Assembly: GCA_010015655.1 (NCBI GenBank)
Contig: ML976746.1
Location: forward strand, 124,001-188,000
Direction: 5' to 3'
DNA: 64,000 nucleotides
Source: Bimuria novae-zelandiae CBS 107.79
Taxonomy: Eukaryota > Ascomycota > Dothideomycetes > Pleosporales > Didymosphaeriaceae
Part shown: positions 55,803 through 64,000 of the stretch, piece after piece
Numbering within the stretch: position 1 is the stretch's first letter
Layout: each line of letters starts with the position of its first letter
Made by a program: the position numbers and the translations under genes
The notes under the pieces: model-generated
Database searches by the model: none
Seen by the model: the letters and a program-made list of their open reading frames with translations, nothing else
What the model was told of the DNA's origin: nothing

Positions 55803-57662
55803 ATGACCAACACTGACGCGCTGTCGCTACCTGGTCGCCAGACACGTTCTCGTACAGGCACAACCTGTGTGCCCACTGTCAAGGCCACGCGTGAGCCCTG
55901 CGTACGTTGGAGGAGACCTATCGCCGTTGACTTTGAAGTAGAAGCTCCTGCTACAATGACCAGTGCACGCAGGACGAAGGCTACTATCCGTAAGCCTGCT
56001 AGCAAGCCCGCCAGTCGGTCCAATAAGTCGAAAACAGCGTCTCGTAACACCCGCGAGGACTCCCTGAGCAGACGGTTTCCAGGCCTGCTGCCAAACCTAT
56101 TAGGTTCGCCACTATCGTCGTCTCCGCCTCCCACGTCTGCGCCTGCGCCTGCGCCTACGCCTGTACCGCCTGCTATCGCTGCTGCTGCTGTAGTAGTACC
56201 CTCCTCGCCGCCGCGTGCGTCTTCGCCAGTACCTGGCCCTTCGTATGATATGGAGATTGAGTACACGCTGCGTGTGAACAGGACGACAAAGGTGAAGCAT
56301 ATGGCTATCACCACTCGACGAGATTTTCTGATATGGGATATGGAAGATATGGTGGAGACGATGGTCCGTAATCCTGCGTCTGAAGTCGGAGGGCGAGACT
56401 ATCGTGTAGTAACAATTGGTATTGCTTTCCGCGCTGGCCGGAGGGCGAAGACGTCCCGCTCAGCGTTTAAGCATAAGACGTTGACTGACTTCGTGGAGTC
56501 TGGGGACGCGCTGATGAAGGATATGGACCGGGCTGCCGAAGCGCTTCGAGGGTGCGATTTCCTAGAGATACGGGTGGACGTAAAGGTAGAGGTTACCCTC
56601 TTACAGAAGGCGTTCCCTCGGGTGTATGCTAACGAGCCTTCGTCGCCTGGGCAAACCAATACTCCGCCGCCGGTCGCTGCCGCTGTGCCTCGTGGCAGTC
56701 GTACGACGCAGTTACTACAGGCGGAAACACAGCAAGAGATCCGTTTTTCCTTGGCCGACTTGCTCAGCAGTATCCATGAGAGGTGGATTTGCCACGAGTC
56801 CCTCTGTAGTAACTATGGCCACTGGTGCTAGGTTGCTTTCACTGGTGAGCACTTCGCGATACGTCCGTCTAATGGAGAGACGTGGACAAAGCGTATTATT
56901 AAGGGACGAGAGGGCGCATCGGTTGAGCAGCCACCTAGTCAGCTTGTTGCGTACTGGCGCAGTAACACAGGTAATCAGCTCAAGGTCCATCCTCATACTC
57001 GCAAAGGCAAGGGCAAGAAACGGCCAGGTAGCACCGATAGTTCGACTGAGGAGGAGAGGAACCGGCATAGGAAGCGTGTGGATGACCTAAGGCAGCGGCG
57101 AGAGTTGCAACGTATGGAGGACGAAGAAGAGGAACGAGAGGAGGCCCGGCAGCAGCGCAAATATGACCAGGAGCGCCGACGTCAACAGCGACAAGAAGAC
57201 GAGGACGAACAGCGTCGGCTTGACGACCTGAAGCGCTGGACACGAGAGGCTGAGGCGCGGCAGCTATTCGTACAGCGAGAGGCAACCAAAAGCTGGCCGT
57301 ACGGCCCACGTCCACGCGTCATGGCGTCTAGGTCTCCGCTGCCAGTGTTATTGGCACGTAGACCTTTGAGCTCTCACACTGTTACAGAACATCCGCCGCC
57401 GCCAGCGTCTTCATCAAGCCCAATCAACAGTCAGGGAGACACTCGAGCAGAGGTAAGGGAGTTCTTTAGGTGGCTTGTAGAGCAACAGTTACCAGAGGAC
57501 CAGGATAAATACACCCGTATAATAGAGGTCGCGCTTAATAAGCAGTGGACAATTTATAATCTCCGCGTAATAAGTAATCCTATTAGGAACCTATACAAGA
57601 TTGCCTGGGAGTTAAAGCTTAAGGATAGACTTATTCGCTATTTAAAAGAGGACCTAAAATAG
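55803..57662 (+). pseudogene. Repeat-associated hypothetical gene, 619 codons with one in-frame TAG
   Basis: One frame runs from the ATG at 55803 to the stop at 57660-57662, broken only by TAG at 56829-56831; TGG to TAG is a RIP-type change. Parts in order: basic N-terminus; Pro/Ala/Ser-rich linker (about 95-145); a globular stretch (MEIEYTLRVNRTTKVKH, about 150-285); a cysteine/histidine motif CHESLCSNYGHWC just before the TAG, continued by HFAIRPSNGETW and VEQPPSQL; a charged coiled coil (about 420-490, RRELQRMEDEEEEREEARQQ style); and a C-terminal helical domain (REFFRWLVEQQLP, IRNLYKIAWELKLKDRLI). I do not know a name for it. The C-x4-C...C plus H..I...W layout resembles anonymous proteins often seen beside fungal transposons. 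RIP increases from about 57490 onward. Confidence 0.6.
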
Positions 57663-57833
57663 TTTAAGGTTAGTTATCGTACTGCAAGGATATTATATTA
57701 TAATAGTAATAGATTAGAAGGGTAATAAGAATAAGTCTATATAGATCTAGCGGCGTTATCTCTAATTTTCTATATTTTTTAATAGAGCAGACGAAACTTT
57801 TAGCTTTTAAAGTAACAAAGGCAGATGGTTACG

Positions 57834-58170
57834 TCACCTTAAACGCTGGGCCGCAGCTGCTAGCTCTACAATAAAGCCTCCTCTCCTCCCTCTCTCCTCA
57901 ACCTCCGCCAGGTGACGAAGCCAGGTGTAAAGCGTTGCCTGAGGAAGCTCCCGAAGGCGCTGTAGCGACCCGTCCGACCTATTAGCAAGACCCATCGTCG
58001 TTAAAGTTAAAGTCAAATTCTGCCATCAGCTCCCTCCGGACCCTCACCAGCGTGTCATTATTAATATACAAGCCGCCTGCTGCGTAGCGAAAGTGCTTTC
58101 TCGTAAATCTATTATAACTATTATAAGGCTCTCACACCTTATTCTAATCTAAGTTAGGGTAGTAAGGTAT
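57834..58170 (-). pseudogene. Fragment of a second repeat-associated hypothetical gene
   Basis: On the minus strand, YINNDTLVRVRRELMAEFDF near 58060 is followed by frame-shifted TLYTWLRHLAEVEERGRRGG near 57900. The two pieces look like parts of one small protein, convergent with the 55803 ORF. No known family was recognised. The right part grades into RIP-damaged sequence. Confidence 0.35.
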
Positions 58171-58338
58171 CGTAGTACTTTATAAATTATTTAGTAGTAT
58201 AAATTAATACGACACTTAGCGCGAGGCTAAATAATTTAATCTTATAATAAATAAAATAACTATTAGTTTATATAAGAGAACGTACTCGTATAAAAGATAT
58301 ATAAGTTGACTATAAGGAGCATAGAGAGGAAACTATCC

Positions 58339-58565
58339 TGTAATATATACCCTCCTTGTCCTATAGAATCCCACGGTATCCTATACTCTAGTTCTATGGG
58401 ATCTCATGGGATTTCTTAGGACGTTACGTGATCGTGATCACGTGGTCCTATAATGTCCCATGGTCTTGGCGTCTGAGACAGCCTGGGACGTTACGTAATC
58501 CTTAGGTGGGGCCTGAGTGCCATTATAAGGCCCGTCGTCCCACCTTCGATCTCTAGACCGTAACA
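58339..58565 (-). repeat. Possible 227-bp solo LTR at the 3' end of a Tc1-like remnant
   Basis: A non-RIP block with TGTAATATATACC...CCGTAACA ends lies between RIP-damaged flanks. Flanks tatcc and atacc are similar but not identical. It holds the palindrome acgtgatcgtgatcacgt and two gggacgttacgt words. It breaks the Tc1-like transposase frame (KSRYCYG side at 58566). Confidence 0.45.
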
Positions 58566-59576
58566 ATACCGACTCTTACGAATCGCTGCTGTTAGGAAGT
58601 CTCTAAAGCTATTACGGCGAAATTAAGAGCGCATAAAGACGTAGTCCTAGCGGATCTAGGCCTCTAACACCGTAAAGGTAAGCTCGATAGGGTTGTAGTC
58701 TAGCAAGTATAGTAGTAAGTACTATAATAAGTATTTAGCGCGCTTAACAATTGCCCGCACGTTATTAATCAGGTATATTAAAATATTATTAAGGATAATT
58801 ACTATTAGCTTGCTACTATAGAAGGCACGTAGCGTTGGCACGAGCTACGTCTTAATCTAGTTTAGAAACTACTTATAATTATAGTAACTATCCTTAATAC
58901 TAGTACAAAGCAGGTATCCATGCTGCGCTGTGTACGCCGGAAGTATCGCCCAAGTGTCGCCACGCCAGATATCATGACTGTATTAACAGTTAGCGCCAAC
59001 AGGAGCATATGCCTTATGTCTCTAGCCACTCTTCTTGTTAAAGATCGCCTTATTAATAAAGCAAAGATCCTCTTACGTATAGTAACCTATTCTTATTTAG
59101 TATGCTTGCCTTAAGTCCTTGTTTTAATTAATTAAAAAGGGCTACAGTTTCCGCTTACTTTATTACTTCTTAACTAGGTATCGCTAGATAGTTTAACAAA
59201 AGACGTAATAATTACGCTTTATTACTAACTACCTTACTATCTTATCTTAATATATCTAACTAGAATAAATAAGCTTATCGAATAACGCCTCGCTATCTTT
59301 GTTAGAGATAGCTAGCGGTCTGCCCAATCTGCCTTGCAGAGGACGACGGACGTTGCAGTATCTCTGCATATTTTCTTGCACATTGCTAACAGCATGCCTA
59401 GAGCAACGCTCGCGTCCAGCGATAGCATCCGGATGCCAACCTAAGCGTAGAAAGCGTTCAATATTATGGCGAGTACGAGTAGAGAGTCCGCGATCGAGAT
59501 ATAAAGGACTGGGTGATCGGGGCGGGGCGACGTCGCGTCGACGGGACTGTGTGGAGAGGCCTACGGCAGCGTACAT
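58566..59576 (-). mobile_element. Tc1/mariner-like transposase remnant (DDE_3 type)
   Basis: The minus-strand frame starts at 59576 and is open for 106 codons (59256), giving the N-terminal helix-turn-helix: RHNIERFLRLGWHPDAIAG, RHAVSNVQENMQRY and GRLGRPLAISNKDSEALFD. Beyond that it is RIP-damaged, but the DDE end can be seen near 58690 (LDYNPIELTFTVLEA) and 58640 (FRRNSFRDFLTAAIRKSRY). The N-terminal third kept normal composition, the rest did not. Termini are unresolved. Confidence 0.75.
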
Positions 59577-59839
59577 GATTACTGGGACGTCTGCAACACC
59601 AAAAAACAGTCAGTATAGACCCCTACACGTAAATCTACAGCTTCAACTTATCCCCCGCACTGTCAACATCGCCCTCACACGGGCCACCTATCTATAGCCA
59701 ATCAGCAACTAGAGACTCTTAACACCAAATCTGCATCCTTATGCCAGTAATTTCTATTTACTAGGCAAAGCCTACCTATTTTAAAATTACTTACATTTAT
59801 AAACATGCTAAGGGCTATAAGGCTATCTAATAATAATAC

Positions 59840-61830
59840 TAACTTTATAAAATATATAAAATATAGTAAAAAAGTAGGTGTTTTGCTACTTCTACCGCGC
59901 AAGCCACCACCTAACTAAAGACTTCTTAATATTAATAATTTACGTATTTTTAGAGGCGCTTAGCTACTTAAAGGTACTAATAAAGGTTCTCCTATTATCC
60001 TTTTTAATCTATTTTTTAATACTAACGTCCTTAACTAAATTATATACTATATAAATTAGTATACTAAGCTCTTATAAGCTACCTCGTTGTCTACCTACTG
60101 CAGCTAGAAGCCCACCTCTCTAAGCGAGTTATATACATAGCGATTGTTGTCTATATAGCCGTCCATAGAGAGCCATCTCTGGCAGAATACTAGGTCAAAC
60201 TCCACGGCCTGGCGCCTACGCACAAAGTCAACGAGTTTATAGGACAGGTACGCTAGGAGCAGCTAGATAGATTTGTATACTTAATAGACCTAAATTAGTC
60301 CTTTAAGTCCTTATTTAAACGTGTGTAAGATCTCTCTGAGTTGCTCCGCGAGCGCACCTTTAAGTATTAAACTACTAATAAGTACCTCTACGTTAATAAG
60401 GCTATAATAAAATTTATAAAATAAGTAAGTAAAATTATAATAATTAAAATAAAGCTAACGCTTAAGGAGTATAAAATCTAGTACTTAGCTAATAATAAAG
60501 TAATTCTAAACTAATTATTTTATACTAGAGGAGCTAGCTAAGGGCCTATTAACTTACTTATAATTATAAATATAACTTTTATCCTTATAAAGTTAGTCTC
60601 TATTACATTTATACTTGCTAAAGACTCTAATAGTAATTACCTATTTCCGCTAAATTACTTTACTATATAGAATAATAATCTTTTTAATTCTATTTTTATA
60701 TTTAAATATTTAAGATCCTAAGGCGTAGGCTGCGTAGGCACTATCTATATAATAAAAATAATAATAAAAAAAAGGTTTAATAAAAAAACTATTATAAAAT
60801 TAGTATTAAAATTACTAGCTACGTTATAGCGCGCGCGATTAAAGCTAGTAAAGAAGTATTTTAATTAAAATCTAGTAAAGCTTAAAATATAGTTTATAAA
60901 TAAGCTAGAGTAAGAAGTAACGTACTAAGTATTATTAAAGAGTAAAGAAGTCCTAGAGGCCGCGTAAAAAGATAATTAAGTTATACTTTTTATAAGTACT
61001 ATTACTAAATATATATTACTTACCTTAACTTTAGTGCTAAGACCCTACTAAAGCTACTTTAATAATATTTACTACTAGCTCTTTAACTTATATAAAGACT
61101 CTATTAACGTAGTAAGCACTCTCTAAATAATAAAAAACTCTTTAAATCTACTTTTAAAAATAACGCCGTTAAGCTACTAGGTATACTAAAAATAATAGAT
61201 AACTATAATAAGCATAAGAGTAAGGTAGATTAGTTTAATTGAATAAAAAGCTACTATAACGTTTAGCAAGTTAAGAGGCGTATATAAAAGCCTCTATAGT
61301 ACTTTTTACTAGATCTTACACTTAATAACTACTATAGGCTTTCTACTTACTCCTCCCTAAGCGTGGCTAAATATAGTAGCTATAAGAAGTTTCTTTATTA
61401 CCTTATATAGTAGCTTTTTAAGCGTAGAGGCTAGCCTATATATAGTTTAAGTAAGCGTAAAAGAGTTTAAGATATTATTATTAATAAAAATAGTACGCCT
61501 AAGTTTATTAAGTTTTTTATAAACGCTTAAGCCTGTGTTAATTACTGTAAAGCTAGGTATACTTTTACTATTAGCAGGCTAGCTCGTACGCCTCTAAGTT
61601 ACGTGTTTAATAATTTACGCTATATTTATAGCCCTTAGCGTCCTCCGTGTATAGGTTTTAGCTACTCTTTTTATTAGCTACTTTTTTATAGGCTAGAAGT
61701 TAACTCTAAGTACTAAGAAGAGTATTTCTAATAGTATTAAATAATAAAAATAATTAATACTAAAGTAAGCTTAAGTATAAAGTAGATTAGCTTAAAACCC
61801 TTAGAAATAAAGTCTTTATACAAATTTGTA
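59840..61830 (+). mobile_element. piggyBac-like element B, RIP-ruined
   Basis: The plus-strand remnant is colinear with copies A and C: LRIFRGA...FNLFF, TKLYTI near 60040, then a GC-normal patch at 60080-60370 (YAQSQRVYR-side; LAPTHKVNEFIGQVRQEQLD in frame), LANNKVILN*LFYTRGASKGPI near 60490-60560, NNNLFNSIFIFKYLRS near 60670-60720, and KSKEVLEAA*KDN near 60940-60980. These are DDE_Tnp_1_7 landmarks. Stops are frequent. Ends were not fixed. Confidence 0.75.
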
Positions 61831-62089
61831 TACAAACTGCATTAATCTTAGTGTTCTGCCAAGTCGGAGAGATCCTCTAATTGGCCAACAGGAGGTGGCC
61901 CGTGTGAGGGCAATGTTGACGGTGCGGGGGATAGGGACAACGTTGTGGAGAGATATAACGCGTACCGCTGGCGTTCAGATATCCTATGCAAAGTGGCTGG
62001 CGCGCGAAAATAATTAAGGTTTTGCCAAGATTTTCCCCGATTTTCGAGCACAACAGATCATGCAAGGAAGTGCGATCGACCTTGCATTA

Positions 62090-63723
62090 CCGTGCCTTGG
62101 CAGTCAATGCGCGCTCGCGAAAAAACGCGTCAGCTTTCAACACCCCCTATCTCGGCCATCATGGACGCTATTGACACTGCGCTTGCAGGTATCGAATCGC
62201 TAGAACCTGGAGAATCCATCAATTATATAAAAATTGCGAAAAAGTATAGCGTTCTACGATCAACGTTAACGCGTAGGCATAACGTGTTTACGTAGTCGCG
62301 CGAAGCTGCAGGCTCTATATATAAAAAAAACTTAGCCCGTAACAGGAGTAGGAGCTTATATAATATATTAATATATTTACTAAAGAAGGCCTTCTACCTA
62401 TTAAGTAAAATATTTAAAGTTTTATAAGCTTTATAGTAAAAATAAATATTAGTATTTTATAAATTAATTGCTTTGTTATTCGGAATAGCACTAAGCTTAT
62501 ATTAAAATAAATAATTAGAATTAATAGTAATTACTATAAAACTAATTTAGACGTAAAATATAGGCTCCATTTTAAGCTTCTACAGTAGAAAGTTAGCTAA
62601 TACAGAATTATAATATAGATAAAAAAGGTATCCTACTTAGTATCCTCTCTAGGTCGAGGCGTATTTTCAGCAGGGCTTTGTACGAGCGTAAGGAAGTCAG
62701 GCAGGCAATCCAGGATAGCGATCGAGAATAGGTTTTAATCCTAGCCTGTATCTGCACTAATGGGTCAACTCTAGATCTAGCGCTGATCTATTAGGCAGGC
62801 CCTAATAGGATATAATTAAGCTGTTAAATCCTTAAAGGGGAAGCTGGTTCCTAAGGGGTAAGGATTAGTTCTCGGGTAGGAGTGTTAGTAATATAGGTAA
62901 GGGTGTATTAATAGCTTGCGCGTATTAATAGGGCGTTAGTATTAAAGGTATATATAGCATAATTAAATTAACAAGGGCCTAAGTTAAATCTAAATAATAG
63001 ATTAATAAATAGGTTAAATATAATAATAAAAGACCACCATTGCGTTCCTATATACATAATTAGTCCTATAAATCCTATAAGTCCTAGGAGTCCCAAAGTC
63101 CCATGTGCCAAGATACTTCTGGGACGCCCGATATTTCTAGGACGCGTGACTAAGTCACGTGATTCGTGGCTAAGTCAGGAATCTTGGCTAGTCGTACGGA
63201 TAAGTGTCCCTGCCCCGCCCCGCGTCATGTTGGGTTTCAACGGATCCTAACATAAGCTAGGTAGAAGAAAATAACCCTAAGTATCACTTAGTCTTTATTA
63301 CTTTATTAAGCTCTAACTAGACTAGTAACGAGATAGGCCTTGTATAGCTTAAATAAGTATTTAATCACTATATAAAGTCGAAAGCTTATTAAGTATATTA
63401 ACTTTTTATCTAAAATAGCTATAGATCTTATATTACTATAATTTTTATTAACTACTCTAATTAAAATAGGATTCTACTTACTATCTTTTCTCTTTATTTA
63501 ATATATACGTTATAGCTATTTAACGTCTACGTTTTTAAGTTTCTCTTAGCTACCTACTTAGCTAAGCTATTAGCCTTCCTTTATAAGAGCTATAGAATAG
63601 TACTAATTGCTAAAAGAGACTTCTTTAGCCTATTCTAGAATACCTAGGTTAATTCTATTACTTAGAATCTAGTTCTAAGAGCTTTTAATACTACGGATAT
63701 CTCTCTACTTAACCTAAAGACTA
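62090..63723 (+). mobile_element. Fot1/pogo-like transposon, split by a solo LTR and cut by a pogo-like end
   Basis: The left end CCGTGCCTTGGCAGTCAATG follows a TA at 62088-62089. The transposase ATG is at 62161: MDAIDTALAGIESLEPGESI and KIAKKYSVLRSTLTRRH form the psq-type helix-turn-helix. After RIP-damaged DNA-binding sequence, the DDE domain appears as RSRRIFSRALYERKEVRQAI and ACICTNGSTLDLALIY (62650-62800). It is interrupted by the LTR at 62822-63252 and resumes with YHLVFITLLSS, LVLIAKRDFFSLF-type segments and an expected C-terminal DISLYLT at about 63700. The pogo-like end at 63724 is inserted at TA 63722-63723. Its right end is outside the window. Confidence 0.85.
62822..63252 (+). repeat. 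Solo LTR, family A (431 bp), inside the Fot1-like element
   Basis: Starts TGTTAAATCCTTAAAGGGG and ends CAACGGATCCTAACA, with a perfect taagc duplication at 62817-62821 and 63253-63257. The first 230 bp align with the Gypsy-1 LTR; the last 190 bp are different, GC-normal sequence with gggacg words and a tcacgtga palindrome, so this is a subfamily. Confidence 0.92.
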
Positions 63724-64000
63724 ACGTACTCCACAAGCGAGTGACCGGCACAAGCGAGAGGCTAGAAATGCCAAGACCCTATTAAAATCTATACTTTATA
63801 TAACAGTACAGAACGTGCATAAATAGTTATAAGAAATTATAGTAGGCCAATTTACTTAAAATTAACTTTACTTCTTTTTTATATATACGTAAATTATATC
63901 TAGCCTTGCTATAGCGTATATATCACTATTAAGTTAAATTACCTTTATTAATATACACCCTCTTTTTTACTTTCTTTTTATTACTATATACTATAAAGTC
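63724..64000 (+). mobile_element. Left end of a second pogo-like element, continuing beyond the window
   Basis: ACGTACTCCACAAGCGAGTGACCG and about 130 bp after it match the reverse complement of the right end of the pogo-like element at 37727-52240. Inside, the CpA-depleted sequence shows RIP. The TA at 63722-63723 is the target dinucleotide. Confidence 0.85.

Noticed and set aside
55343..55816. 157-codon plus-strand ORF
   Set aside because: Its second half is the dispersed repeat that occurs inverted at 61870-62075; the first half shows no domain or codon signature.
56626..57090. 154-codon ORF overlapping the 55803-57662 gene in another frame
   Set aside because: It covers the TAG region in a frame without the coiled-coil or Cys/His continuity seen in the main frame.

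Overview
The window looks like a piece of a filamentous ascomycete (Pezizomycotina) nuclear genome. The genes have short GT-AG introns (52 to 127 bp). The families are fungal: the Rfc4/RFC2 clamp-loader subunit, a secreted aspartic protease and a DUF3435 recombinase-like gene. Most transposable elements carry extreme CpA-to-TpA / TpG-to-TpA decay, which turns reading frames into TAG/TAA-riddled remnants. That is the signature of repeat-induced point mutation (RIP). I cannot assign a genus; Dothideomycetes is a guess. The sequence alternates between AT-rich RIP-ruined blocks and GC-equilibrated islands, so it is an accessory, isochore-like region.

Layout. 1-2948: RIP-ruined Copia on the minus strand, cut by the window edge. 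3200-5740: unique DNA with no gene I recognise. 5745-6539: foldback MITE. 6779-7937 (-): intact three-exon RFC subunit gene, the only clearly essential gene. 8220-17067: Tc1-like element split by a 7.2-kb Gypsy element, which itself holds a young 223-bp solo LTR. 17068-26350: island of decayed or lineage-specific genes: a possible DUF2293 fragment, TPR fragments joined to an M35-like secreted-protease start, a TLDc/RTC5-like fragment, and a Lys-rich secreted protein. 26351-29093 (-): RIP-damaged DUF3435 (tyrosine-recombinase-like) gene with C2H2 fingers. 29190-32430 (-): piggyBac-like element holding a complete 634-bp TRIM and a 336-bp insertion. 32851-52380: another piggyBac-like copy holding (a) a solo LTR that contains a MULE and (b) a pogo-like transposon that contains a Gypsy, a Copia and a 256-bp insert. 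53113-54803 (+): three-exon secreted aspartic protease. 55803-57662: repeat-associated ORF with a single in-frame TAG. 57834-64000: Tc1-like, piggyBac-like, Fot1/pogo-like and pogo-like remnants, again nested.

The insertion history can be read from target-site duplications (TSDs). Perfect 5-bp TSDs flank Gypsy-2 (tttct), Copia-2 (ttact), the TRIM (tatag), the TRIM solo LTR (agtat), and two LTR-family-A solo LTRs (tataa, taagc). TA dinucleotides flank the Tc1, pogo, Fot and MITE elements. Large elements are saturated with RIP, whereas the insertions of roughly 200 to 640 bp inside them are nearly untouched. I see no rRNA, true tRNA or CRISPR array.
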